Shown here one piece after another: positions 28,182 to 36,496 of a stretch of 36,748 nucleotides of DNA; the stretch's first letter is position 1, and the number at the start of each line of letters is the position of its first letter. This stretch comes from a virus, in IMG/VR virus record IMGVR_UViG_3300009440_000019, positions 1-36,748 of that record; one strand, given 5' to 3'. A model generated the notes under the pieces. That model did no database searches, was not told the DNA's origin, and was given only the letters and a program-made list of their open reading frames with translations. Position numbers and translations under genes: made by a program.

Positions 28182-30258
28182 TTTGTTGAATTGTTATTGA
28201 ATCGTCCACAAAATCTTCATAGAAGTATACATTATCTGGAGTTGTTGGTGTGGGGCCTTCTACATAATCAATGTCTAACACACAAATCTTATTTGTAGCG
28301 TATACTAACTCAGGATCTATATCAAGCTCAGTTGGTAATAAATAAGCGCCTCCGTAGTCAACTTTTAATTCAGTTGAGAAATCAGAAGAAATAATTGTTT
28401 TCTTAATATTATTGAAAACCTTTTCCCCAGCTGGATGTAATAAATCTTTATAAAACGATAGATATTCACTAAACCCTACGTCAACTTGTAGTTCATAAGA
28501 AAACTTTTGATAGAAATCAGAATCTTGTAATACTGTACTTGATGATAATCGGCCGGATTCATTAATATATTTGCCAGAAGTATCAATAAGAGAATTAAAC
28601 TTTAGAGTAAGTTCTGCGCCGTCACCGTTTTCTGACTTAATTTTTAAATTTGCTCGATTAATACCAATACTTGAGTCAATAATAGATTCTGTTGTACTGA
28701 CTGCAGCGTCATTAGCACCTTCTACTTCAATGAAATCTTCGTAGAAGTAATTTTCAAATGTGGGTGATGTTTGGTGCGCAAGGTATCCAGTATAGTCTTC
28801 AAATGTAAAGTCATAGGTTGAATACAATGATATTCCATCAGGTTGTGTGTATAATGAGTTGTAAGGATAGAGTGGCTCATGAAAATCAGCGGAGGTGGAA
28901 ACTGTTGGAGCTGGCGAGACGCCCTGTCTTACTATCCATGAATCGGGTGTAGGTAGTGCATCACCATAACCATATCCATCATAAAGAATCACAGCAGATT
29001 GATTATTTGCTTTATCAAATGAAATTTTCCAGATATATTGTTGGCCACTAGGAAGATAACCAGAAAAGTCAGCCCATAGATAAGTTGGTGCACCACCATT
29101 GGTACCTGGCTTTGTATATGATGGTCCACCTGAACTCGTGGTACCTGTTTTAACATACGTTCCATTCACATCTTCTGTCCCAGCGCTATAGACTACTATT
29201 TCGTCAGAAACTGGGTGTAATATATAATGTGGCGGTTGTTTATTAACAGCAAATACAGTTGCGGTATGACCTGTTTTAATAAACTCTTCTGCAAAAAATA
29301 TATCATCATTAATGATATTATCTATTACTACTATTTCGCCATTTTTTCTTTCTACTAATTTGAAATCACTTAGAAAGATATCTAACTCTTCATTATTAAT
29401 TGTAGTTCCAGCGCCATAATCTAAAATATTAATTCCTGTTATTTCACCATTAATATTAACTGAACTTACAACAGCCTGGAAAGATATATCACTATAACCT
29501 TCTAAAAATATTTGATCTCCTACTTGATAATTTGCACCACCCCGAACAATATTTAACTCAGATAACGTTTTGTATACTTGTCCGTATGTTTTATCATTTG
29601 AATCCTTTACTTCATATCCATATTCAAATGTTCCTATAACTGAATTCGCTAATAATTCAATAGAATAAATTGTCTCACCTTCATATACTCTAAAAGATAT
29701 GCTTGAGCAGAAGCCTGACGCAATTACTCGACCATTAGTATCAACTTGCTTTATTGTTTTACCTTCGAGCAAAAAAGGATCTTCATTACCATCCTTTGAT
29801 ATAATTCTAATAAATGAATTTTTCTTAAAATCACCGTTTGATGGTATTAACACTTGTGACCAAGGTTCAAACACGGTAACACTTTTATTAAAGAAAAGCC
29901 TAAAGAAAACGTCAACCATTTTCTTATTACCGCGCAGATTATAATAATCAACCAGTCTTTTAATTAAAAATTTCCGCGTAACAACATTTGATTCAGGTAC
30001 ACCTTTAGTTACTTGAAACGCAAGTTCTCCAATAAATTCTTGTTCAGTAACTCTATCTAAGTCTCTATTAGTAGTAATATTTGAAATAAGTGAAGACGAA
30101 ACATCAATGTAATTTGAATTTTCTGGTAATGATTTAAAAAATTCTTTATCATTTTCTCCAATGTAATATTCCTTTAAGAATTTTACAAGTTCAATACTAC
30201 CTGGCTTTAGTTGTTCAGGTAAAAGAGAGTTGATTCGACTCTGTTCAAAGTTATTCAT
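28177..30258 (-). CDS. Baseplate structural protein in the gene-7 position, 693 aa
   Basis: Lies between wedge genes 6 and 8, where T4 has gene 7 (1032 aa), but I cannot align it to T4 gp7. The N-terminal 140 residues (LPEQLKPGSIELVKFLKEYY, DLDRVTEQEFIGELAFQVTK, KRLVDYYNLRGNKKMVDVFF with RLFFNKSVTVFEP) are the conserved start of a structural protein found beside gp6 in marine T4-like phages. GGANYQVGD with ILDYGAG (about 240-285) resembles the glycine-turn units of gp8. Near the end, QDSDFYQKFSYELQVDVGFS followed by LLHPAGEKVF is another mark of that family. The ATG overlaps the gp6 stop by one base (TAATG). I infer a wedge component that stands in for gp7. Confidence 0.75.
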   Translation of the reverse strand: MNNFEQSRINSLLPEQLKPGSIELVKFLKEYYIGENDKEFFKSLPENSNYIDVSSSLISNITTNRDLDRVTEQEFIGELAFQVTKGVPESNVVTRKFLIKRLVDYYNLRGNKKMVDVFFRLFFNKSVTVFEPWSQVLIPSNGDFKKNSFIRIISKDGNEDPFLLEGKTIKQVDTNGRVIASGFCSSISFRVYEGETIYSIELLANSVIGTFEYGYEVKDSNDKTYGQVYKTLSELNIVRGGANYQVGDQIFLEGYSDISFQAVVSSVNINGEITGINILDYGAGTTINNEELDIFLSDFKLVERKNGEIVVIDNIINDDIFFAEEFIKTGHTATVFAVNKQPPHYILHPVSDEIVVYSAGTEDVNGTYVKTGTTSSGGPSYTKPGTNGGAPTYLWADFSGYLPSGQQYIWKISFDKANNQSAVILYDGYGYGDALPTPDSWIVRQGVSPAPTVSTSADFHEPLYPYNSLYTQPDGISLYSTYDFTFEDYTGYLAHQTSPTFENYFYEDFIEVEGANDAAVSTTESIIDSSIGINRANLKIKSENGDGAELTLKFNSLIDTSGKYINESGRLSSSTVLQDSDFYQKFSYELQVDVGFSEYLSFYKDLLHPAGEKVFNNIKKTIISSDFSTELKVDYGGAYLLPTELDIDPELVYATNKICVLDIDYVEGPTPTTPDNVYFYEDFVDDSITIQQI

Positions 30259-32081
30259 TAATCAATAATAGATGCTTGTATTGCTTCGTTCTTGTCAGTA
30301 ATATTAATTGTTGTTTTATCTAAATCAATTGCAATTAATTGTTCTCTCTTACTTAAAATGTCATATGAATCTGGGCGAACTCTAACTTCAATAGTTACAG
30401 TTGAATCAGTCGGTAACGCGTTAATAATTAGGTTACCTGTTTCTGGAACTAATGTTCCAGCGTTGTAATCAGAAATTATTTTTTCTCCTGTACTAGATAA
30501 TCTAAACAATCTTAGTTTTCTAGTTGTAGCACTACCATTAATAGGAATGTCATCAATTTGATAATTAACATTATTAATTCTCCATGAAGTTGTGTTAATA
30601 AATGACTCAGGTTGATCTATTTCACCAAACAGTTTAAATCCAAAATCTATGTTAGTTGCAAGAGTTGTGTTAGATTGAATACTAAACTTTTTATAACAAT
30701 ATACTTGTGCTAATGAATTTAAAATTGAAGAATTTGTTTCGTCAACTTGTTTTAAAAATTTAGAATAGCGAAAAACATTTTCAAACTCTTGGAATGATGC
30801 ATCAAACACTGAAATATTATTTCTAATTTGTTTTTCTAAATCGGGTTTAAGTAAAGAAGTTTTATTTGTGTCAAATGTTACAAATAATTTTAAATATAAA
30901 AATGTCAAATCAGCGTCTATGATTTCTGTATCAATTGCTAACATTTTCTTATCGTCCAAATAAGATTTAATAGTCTCTTTTTGCAAAGGGGTTAATATCT
31001 CTTCTCCACTTTTTGGCTTAATTGCAATAAAAACTTTGCCATATTGTGGAGGTGTCTTTTCTTGACCGCCAAATACAGAGATATCTTGAATTAAATTACT
31101 AAATCTTTCATTAATAATTGCTTTATAGTCATTACTAGTTACTGCTCGATTTTTTGCGGTAAATGATAAAGGCGCATTGAATTTAATATTTTCAATACTA
31201 TCTCTTTCTACACCGCCAGCTGATTTTGATGTTGTGCCAATTTTAGTAGTTGCAATTGGAAAACTTGGATCACCCCAAGACGCAAGTGAGAAAGTATGAA
31301 TACCATTAGCCTCTGGTCCTTTTGTTGAAAGATATTCGCATATTATAACAGATCCTGCAGTAGGTTTTTTTCCAAATACGTCATTACCAAATTCAATTTG
31401 ATATCTGCCATCATAGTTTTCAAAAATATAATATATTTCTGATGTGTCTGTTATCGCATCTCCGACACTAAATAATTTATATGTAGTTGCGTTATCATCA
31501 CTTATTGTTGCGTTTTCTTTTACTCTTATAACTAGTGTTGTTTTATCAATATTCTGATCTGTTATAGTAAACCGCTGATTGGCTAAGTTATTATACACAA
31601 ATCTATCTGTTTTTTCTACGCCCTCAATTATTTCAATGTTTTCAAACTTAAATTTTCCATCTACTGGCTCTTGCGTTGGCGTTTCACTTTTTGTTTTAAA
31701 CGTAAATGTAACACTATCCACCTTTCCTATAAATGAACTACCTTTTGGAACTGATAGACTTTCAATTTCTCCGGCATCAAACTCTAAACTAATTTCTGCG
31801 GTTGATGCGATTCTACTCTGTGGTGTATAACCAATAAGTTTAGCATGAGAAACTACATTTGAACGAATTTGTGCTGTATCAAGAAATGACTCATTTACTG
31901 CCATATGTGCATTTACAGCATTATAATGAGTGTTATATACAAGTATATCGAGTATTTGATTTAAGCCTGATCCTTCAAAATCTAAATCTTTAAAAGGAGA
32001 ATCTTGTCTCTTAAAGAATGACTTTATATTATCTTTGATTCTATCAAAATCAAGCTCAGTAGTTTGTAATTGTTTAGCCAT
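30258..32081 (-). CDS. gp6: Baseplate wedge protein gp6, 607 aa
   Basis: T4 gp6 (660 aa) forms the inner ring that ties the six wedges together, and its fold relates to the gpJ family of baseplate proteins. The N-terminus here is diagnostic: FKDLDFEGSGLNQILDILVY, then NTHYNAVNAHMAVNESFLDT and SNVVSHAKLIGYTP. The middle has a conserved DGRYQIEFGNDVFGKKP segment, then LSFTAKNRAVTSNDYKAIIN, in which new-ring contacts are expected. The length is near normal. The ATG shares one base with the gp25 stop codon, so translation is probably coupled. Confidence 0.93.
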   Translation of the reverse strand: MAKQLQTTELDFDRIKDNIKSFFKRQDSPFKDLDFEGSGLNQILDILVYNTHYNAVNAHMAVNESFLDTAQIRSNVVSHAKLIGYTPQSRIASTAEISLEFDAGEIESLSVPKGSSFIGKVDSVTFTFKTKSETPTQEPVDGKFKFENIEIIEGVEKTDRFVYNNLANQRFTITDQNIDKTTLVIRVKENATISDDNATTYKLFSVGDAITDTSEIYYIFENYDGRYQIEFGNDVFGKKPTAGSVIICEYLSTKGPEANGIHTFSLASWGDPSFPIATTKIGTTSKSAGGVERDSIENIKFNAPLSFTAKNRAVTSNDYKAIINERFSNLIQDISVFGGQEKTPPQYGKVFIAIKPKSGEEILTPLQKETIKSYLDDKKMLAIDTEIIDADLTFLYLKLFVTFDTNKTSLLKPDLEKQIRNNISVFDASFQEFENVFRYSKFLKQVDETNSSILNSLAQVYCYKKFSIQSNTTLATNIDFGFKLFGEIDQPESFINTTSWRINNVNYQIDDIPINGSATTRKLRLFRLSSTGEKIISDYNAGTLVPETGNLIINALPTDSTVTIEVRVRPDSYDILSKREQLIAIDLDKTTINITDKNEAIQASIID

Positions 32082-32515
32082 TATCGTAATCTTTCAAGTG
32101 CAAATGAGATTTCTTCTCTAATATTTGAAAACTGTACATTAAATGCTATTATAACATTAAACATATTTCTGTCTATATCAGCAACCACATTCACTTGTGT
32201 ATTTGATATTCTACTTTCGTTTCTTTGCAGTGTTTTTATTATTTCTTCTTTTAAGGAAAATGCTGTTAATGGGGTAACAGGTTCAAATAAATATCGCGTT
32301 ACATTTCCACCAATGCCCATTTGAAATGGTCTTTCCCCTTGATTTGTTAATATAATATTTCTAACGGACTGTTTAATAGCATCTAAATCTTTTAATGGAA
32401 CAATATCATTCTTAACTGGATGTTTTTTAAACGATAAGGGTATATCAGTATAGACATTTTTTGTAGCGATGTTAGACGCTTTTGTTTCATTATAATCTGA
32501 TAGCCCTATTCCCAT
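32081..32515 (-). CDS. gp25: Baseplate wedge protein gp25, 144 aa
   Basis: GPW/gp25 family, lysozyme-like fold without activity, at the inner wedge next to gp6 and gp53; it also provides the sheath-initiating contact in contractile tails. Markers are DIPLSFKKHPVKNDI, the run VRNIILTNQGERPFQMGIGG and the late hydrophobic strands FNVIIAFNVQF. T4 gp25 has 132 residues, so the length is right. An exact late promoter is placed 6 bases before the ATG, in the 14-base gap after gene 5. No Shine-Dalgarno site is present and the next Met lies near residue 66, so the start is secure. Confidence 0.94.
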   Translation of the reverse strand: MGIGLSDYNETKASNIATKNVYTDIPLSFKKHPVKNDIVPLKDLDAIKQSVRNIILTNQGERPFQMGIGGNVTRYLFEPVTPLTAFSLKEEIIKTLQRNESRISNTQVNVVADIDRNMFNVIIAFNVQFSNIREEISFALERLR

Positions 32516-32521
32516 ACGTTC

Positions 32522-32529
32522 TATTTATA
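32522..32529 (-). promoter_or_regulatory. T4-type late promoter TATAAATA for gene 25
   Basis: TATAAATA then GAACGT then the ATG at 32515 (6-base spacer, about a 1-base leader). It directly abuts the gene 5 stop codon at 32530-32532. Confidence 0.8.
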
Positions 32530-33528
32530 CTAATTAAGGAAGATATTTGGAGCAGTAGTTGTTTGATTGCCGCCATATTTCTCTGTACATGTTCCAGTTT
32601 TAGTTTCTTGATAAAGATATTTGGTAATCACTTCTTTTTGATGTTCACCGATCTCAATATCTTCGTAACCTCCAACTCTTTTTATTATATTACCATTAAC
32701 TTGAATATTCCAATCACCTTTAATGTATGTGGAGCAGTTGGCATCAACTGTGAGATTGCAATTACCAATCACATTTACATTCTGGTTCTTAACAACAACT
32801 TGAAAATCATTTCCAACAATAACACTTGTCTCATCTCCAGTTGGAGTGATCTCTCTATACGTACCAGTTCTATGAATGGTTGAGATTCTTTCTTGACCTG
32901 GTGTCACATCGAATTCAACAATGTGTGAATCTTCTAAAGTATCTGTCGCTTTCTCATAAGCAATGACATGATTCTTAGGATATTGTGGTTTAATAACTGA
33001 ATCAATATCTGGGAATACCCAATTGTTTTCATGAGCAGCATTTGCTGTAGGAACAACATCATGTGTCTCTCTTAACTCTTTCTTCTTCGTATAAGAGAAT
33101 GCTTTCTTATAGGCTTCATCAATACTCTTAGCAGCTAGTGGAGTCTCAGCAATATCAAGTTTTGTGTTCACTGGATATCTTTCATCTGGATCAGTAAACC
33201 CTACGTTATAATCTACTGCTGAAGATATCGATGGTATACTGCCAAGAATAATGGGATCTTGTGCATTAGGTCCATCACGAAAGAACCCTACAACCCAAGA
33301 GCCATGAAGCAGGCCTGTTGCCGATTGACCAAGTTCAGTCATTGAAGCTGACGTAACTGGAAGCATTGGTGTCGCCCAAGGTAATTCTTCTGTCGGAATC
33401 TCTATCTTATCACTATTGTGATAACCATAACATCTTACGCGTACTCTGCCCATTTCTTTTGGATCATGAATGTCTTCAATGACACCTGTAAACCAAGCAA
33501 ATGTTTGTCCTATAAAATTTTCAATCAT
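32530..33528 (-). CDS. gp5: Baseplate hub / central spike protein gp5, 332 aa, no lysozyme domain
   Basis: Residues 1 to about 105 form the gp5 OB-fold: FTGVIEDIHDPKEMGRVRVR, LPWATPMLPVTSAS, LLHGSWVVGFFRDG and DPIILGSIPS. The C-terminal third has the repeating V-x-G-x(n)-V strands of the triple-stranded spike helix (VVVKNQNVNVIGNCNLTVDA, then YIKGDWNIQVNGNIIKRVGG). T4 gp5 (575 aa) carries a lysozyme between these parts; here about 130 residues of linker-like sequence with no lysozyme motif take its place. The protein would thus pierce the membrane mechanically, with peptidoglycan cleavage done elsewhere. The ATG overlaps the gp27 stop by four bases (ATGA), fitting the gp27-gp5 complex. Confidence 0.92.
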   Translation of the reverse strand: MIENFIGQTFAWFTGVIEDIHDPKEMGRVRVRCYGYHNSDKIEIPTEELPWATPMLPVTSASMTELGQSATGLLHGSWVVGFFRDGPNAQDPIILGSIPSISSAVDYNVGFTDPDERYPVNTKLDIAETPLAAKSIDEAYKKAFSYTKKKELRETHDVVPTANAAHENNWVFPDIDSVIKPQYPKNHVIAYEKATDTLEDSHIVEFDVTPGQERISTIHRTGTYREITPTGDETSVIVGNDFQVVVKNQNVNVIGNCNLTVDANCSTYIKGDWNIQVNGNIIKRVGGYEDIEIGEHQKEVITKYLYQETKTGTCTEKYGGNQTTTAPNIFLN

Positions 33529-34850
33529 ATATTAATATTTAAAGATTCTTTTTTGACGCGGACATTCGTATAATATTCGCCGTCTTCTAATCGATGCACT
33601 GCTGATATAATTATATATCTGCCACTTAAACTTTGATCATATATATCACTTGAATCATCATTATAAAGAGTAGTTGCTCGTGCTTGTGGATCTATCACCT
33701 TTGGAAATTTAAGTTCTATAACACTACCTGCATTTAAATAACTATCTCCAAAAAGTTCTATATTGTGTGTAGTAAATTCTAGATTTTCATTAAACGCGTT
33801 TAAGATATGCCCACTGTCTTTTCTCAAATTATTATGATTAAGTGTATCACCCTCATATGAAAACTCATTAGTTGAAATATACTCACAGTGCGCTTGATAC
33901 GTAGTCGAATAATCTATATCTGATGTTTTAGATAATGATGTTTTATTATTAAGTGTATTTGAAACATCAAAGTTATTATAAGTAAAATCTATCTTTGTAT
34001 ATGTTTTATTGCCGTAATCTAGATAATTATTTTCAGAGGCATATGCACCCCGCAGTGAATTAAATGTCTTTCCAAATTTTAATTCTGATTGTGTATTAAT
34101 CATTCTTGTTGAGCGCTCAATATAATCATCCCTTGACATTGGCTTACTAGTGTATTCTTTGCCATCAAAGTATGTGCCATATAGTTCAGCTGTAACTAAA
34201 TCTGATAGTGCTGCAATTACAACTTCTCCATTTAATTTCTGAAATACGAAGAATGGTGAACTAACATCATTATATGTATTTTTTCTAAAATATTCTACAG
34301 CTTGTAAAGGATGCTGCCATTTAAGAATTCCGCGGGACCGTGAGATAGATGTACTTAATTCTGTTATTTTAGCGACGCTTAAATCGCTTTGTAATATTTT
34401 TTTAATCTCATCGGAAGTATTGTTATTATATGCCCGTGATATTTTAAAAGTTTTATCATACACTGAAAAAGAGGAAGCTGCAGCTATACTGAATGATTGG
34501 ACATTCTCGCTATTTTCTCTTTTGTATCGTGGAAATTCTGTAACTAATAAATCAAGTATTATTTCTTCATCATTATTAAGTTCATGTTGACTACGTGATA
34601 TTACAATTTCAATTTTCTCTTGACCGATCAATTGAAGATCTTCAATTAAATTATTACTATCAATTATTCCTAAATTTACAATAATGCTAGTGCTATAAAT
34701 GCTTTCAGTAATAGAAAAGTTATCTATAATAGGTCGTAACTCATAAATCAATCCTAAATGATTTGTAAGTTTTACTGACTTTAGATTTATACTTGACGGT
34801 ATAAATGCTGTTTCTCCCGCGGGTGCGAAGTTTTTTGGGATATTATTCAT
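33525..34850 (-). CDS. gp27: Baseplate hub protein gp27-like, 441 aa
   Basis: T4 gp27 (391 aa) forms the trimeric hub ring that joins the tail tube to the gp5 spike. The call rests on three points: the gene lies directly before gene 5; the size fits; and the C-terminal pattern NIELFGDSYLNAGSVIELKF then SGRYIIISAVHRLEDGEYYT resembles the T4 end (GNFNLTPGVKIIF, then FYVDEVIHEL). The N-terminal half (LIYELRPIIDNFSITESIYS) is consistent with the first tube-like domain of the gp27/VgrG fold. It starts through an 8-base overlap with gene 53 (ATGAATAA). Confidence 0.85.
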   Translation of the reverse strand: MNNIPKNFAPAGETAFIPSSINLKSVKLTNHLGLIYELRPIIDNFSITESIYSTSIIVNLGIIDSNNLIEDLQLIGQEKIEIVISRSQHELNNDEEIILDLLVTEFPRYKRENSENVQSFSIAAASSFSVYDKTFKISRAYNNNTSDEIKKILQSDLSVAKITELSTSISRSRGILKWQHPLQAVEYFRKNTYNDVSSPFFVFQKLNGEVVIAALSDLVTAELYGTYFDGKEYTSKPMSRDDYIERSTRMINTQSELKFGKTFNSLRGAYASENNYLDYGNKTYTKIDFTYNNFDVSNTLNNKTSLSKTSDIDYSTTYQAHCEYISTNEFSYEGDTLNHNNLRKDSGHILNAFNENLEFTTHNIELFGDSYLNAGSVIELKFPKVIDPQARATTLYNDDSSDIYDQSLSGRYIIISAVHRLEDGEYYTNVRVKKESLNINI

Positions 34851-35583
34851 TGATTAATTCTTTATATGTATCAATAAATGTACTAAGTAAGCCTGGTCTA
34901 ATAATCTTAATAAGAGAGCGCTGCTCATCTTCATCTTCTAAATGTCTTTTATAAGAAACAAAATCTGTTGTAAGCATAATGTCTCCAGTAGCAGAATCAA
35001 AAATATTATAAGTCATTGGTGCATTTGCTGCGCTCGCCCATCCATCGATCGCCGTCAATACTAATGGAGAACCTTCATGACCTGTAATTTTAAAGGCCTC
35101 ATTTTCAACATTGTCTAAAATGGAATACGAGCCTTTAAGCCAAATTTGCTGTCGGGTTTCATCAATTTTATAAATTTCAATTCCTTCGTTATTGCCAATT
35201 GTAATAGTTTGACTTAAAGGTGTTGGAAGGCTACAAATAATTTGAAGTGTTGCGGCATCGACAGCTAATACAGAATACGGATCATAATTATCTTCAATGA
35301 ATTCATTTAGTATAATTTGTCCTTTAGGCCATGCAGTATAACCTTCTTTTAAAAAATCGTTTACTATAAAAAATGTCCAATAAAAACTTGAGTTATCATA
35401 CAAACGAAATGCCATTTGATCAGGTCTTTCACCATCTTCTATTCTTTCAAACTTATAATTTAAAAAGCCGTCAATTACGTTTTCATTTACATCTACATGA
35501 CGGTATATATTAATAATATCTGATAAGACATTATCATTTTTTAAATCGTATTGTATTTTTGGAAATTGTGAAAAAAATCTCAT
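34843..35583 (-). CDS. gp53: Baseplate wedge protein gp53, 246 aa
   Basis: T4 gp53 (196 aa) clamps neighbouring wedges at the inner baseplate. The family mark is the LysM-like segment here at about 40-95: YKFERIEDGERPDQMAFRLY then DNSSFYWTFFIVNDFL and YTAWPKG, equivalent to the T4 region with LANAIYGNPQLYWVLLMCND. The opening FFSQFPKIQYD also fits. The C-terminal half is extended by about 50 residues relative to T4. The gene starts 15 bases after the gp48 stop, with neither a late promoter nor a Shine-Dalgarno site in the gap. Confidence 0.9.
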   Translation of the reverse strand: MRFFSQFPKIQYDLKNDNVLSDIINIYRHVDVNENVIDGFLNYKFERIEDGERPDQMAFRLYDNSSFYWTFFIVNDFLKEGYTAWPKGQIILNEFIEDNYDPYSVLAVDAATLQIICSLPTPLSQTITIGNNEGIEIYKIDETRQQIWLKGSYSILDNVENEAFKITGHEGSPLVLTAIDGWASAANAPMTYNIFDSATGDIMLTTDFVSYKRHLEDEDEQRSLIKIIRPGLLSTFIDTYKELINE

Positions 35584-35598
35584 ATCTATAAAGTTTAA

Positions 35599-36483
35599 TT
35601 AAAATGAACCGAAGCCTCTTACACCACCTGAATTTGTGTTATTCGTTGAACTGGAAACCTTTTGTGGAGGTATTTGTTTATTATTATCACTAGACTCGTT
35701 GAAAGTTCCTTCTTGATCTAATTCGTTTTCCATATTATCAATATCATTTCTGGTCAGTGCACGTGTTTCTTGATATGTAAGTGATAAGTCAATTACAACT
35801 GGAGCACCACCCTTAAAAAATGCATTTGAATTTGGGTTATAGTTTGTTGTAACTGTTGTTAAATAACAATCATATATCTTTGGCATAAATCTATTTTCTT
35901 GAAAAGCACCATTTATATTCTTTAAAAATTTAACTTGCCAAATTGGTGGATATGTGAGGATAATACTTGCAGGGTTTTCTTTGTCGCTATTACCAGTCGA
36001 AGCGTATGATAATCCCTTAAAGCGTCGAATAATTTGTTTAACTGTCTCTGCTTCAGCTTCAGACTCTGGTATAAATTTATATGTAAATGAAAAAGAACGA
36101 ACCGCATTTCCACTAAATGTTGTATTTGTGTTTGGGTTAGTAATAGTGCCTGCAGCTTTCTCAACTTGTTCACCTGTCATACCTCCAAGTCCACCAGCCT
36201 TTTTTTTAATTTTTAATCCTGCAGCTTTAAAGGCTTGTCTAATACCTCCACCGAAAAGACCGCCGGTATTTGCACCCATTATGCCAAAATCAATTGTGTT
36301 GTATGTCGCTTGATCATTAACGCTTAAACCAGTTGGTGAAGGCAGATAAATAGAATAGCCAAGATCTTTTTCTTTTTTAAGCTCCGCACGAAACACTGCA
36401 ATTGAATTCTTTGCAGCGACTTTGTCTGATCCCAATGTCGACGGAAACATTAAATCTGCTCTGTAATCTTCTGTTTTACTCAT
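35599..36483 (-). CDS. gp48: Baseplate tail-tube cap/initiator gp48, 294 aa
   Basis: T4 gp48 (364 aa) sits on the hub and starts tube polymerisation together with gp54. The match runs in order: SIYLPSPTG with T4 GGIYLPFQK; NPNTNTTFSGNAVRSFSFTY then KFIPESEAEAETVKQIIRRF with FNNTTKRTYSLKFTFYPKNS and VNQVIKTLK; TYPPIWQVKFL with TYPTVCSVRFV; and MPKIYDCYLTTVTTNYNP with MPAVITSISVVP. A Gly/Lys-rich stretch (about 73-105) holds GGLFGGGIRQAFKAAGLKIK. It is the first gene of the long leftward block, with an exact late promoter 5 bases before the ATG. Confidence 0.9.
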   Translation of the reverse strand: MSKTEDYRADLMFPSTLGSDKVAAKNSIAVFRAELKKEKDLGYSIYLPSPTGLSVNDQATYNTIDFGIMGANTGGLFGGGIRQAFKAAGLKIKKKAGGLGGMTGEQVEKAAGTITNPNTNTTFSGNAVRSFSFTYKFIPESEAEAETVKQIIRRFKGLSYASTGNSDKENPASIILTYPPIWQVKFLKNINGAFQENRFMPKIYDCYLTTVTTNYNPNSNAFFKGGAPVVIDLSLTYQETRALTRNDIDNMENELDQEGTFNESSDNNKQIPPQKVSSSTNNTNSGGVRGFGSF

Positions 36484-36490
36484 ATATATA
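36483..36490 (+). promoter_or_regulatory. Possible plus-strand late promoter TATATATA for gene 4
   Basis: One mismatch from TATAAATA, then TTTATA (6 bases) to the ATG at 36497, the same geometry as the exact sites. It overlaps the gene 48 start codon and promoter. No better plus-strand match lies nearby. Confidence 0.4.
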
Positions 36491-36496
36491 TTTATA
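36489..36496 (-). promoter_or_regulatory. T4-type late promoter TATAAATA for gene 48
   Basis: On the minus strand TATAAATA then TATAT then the ATG at 36483: a 5-base spacer. Its other edge touches the ATG of the divergent gene 4 at 36497. Confidence 0.8.

Noticed and set aside
32482-32883. 133-codon open frame on the plus strand with hydrophobic product
   Set aside because: Lies opposite gp5 and gp25, both certain; the hydrophobic sequence is the mirror of their codons.
35954-36313. 119-codon open frame on the plus strand
   Set aside because: Antisense to gene 48, which aligns with T4 gp48 in order; no independent support.
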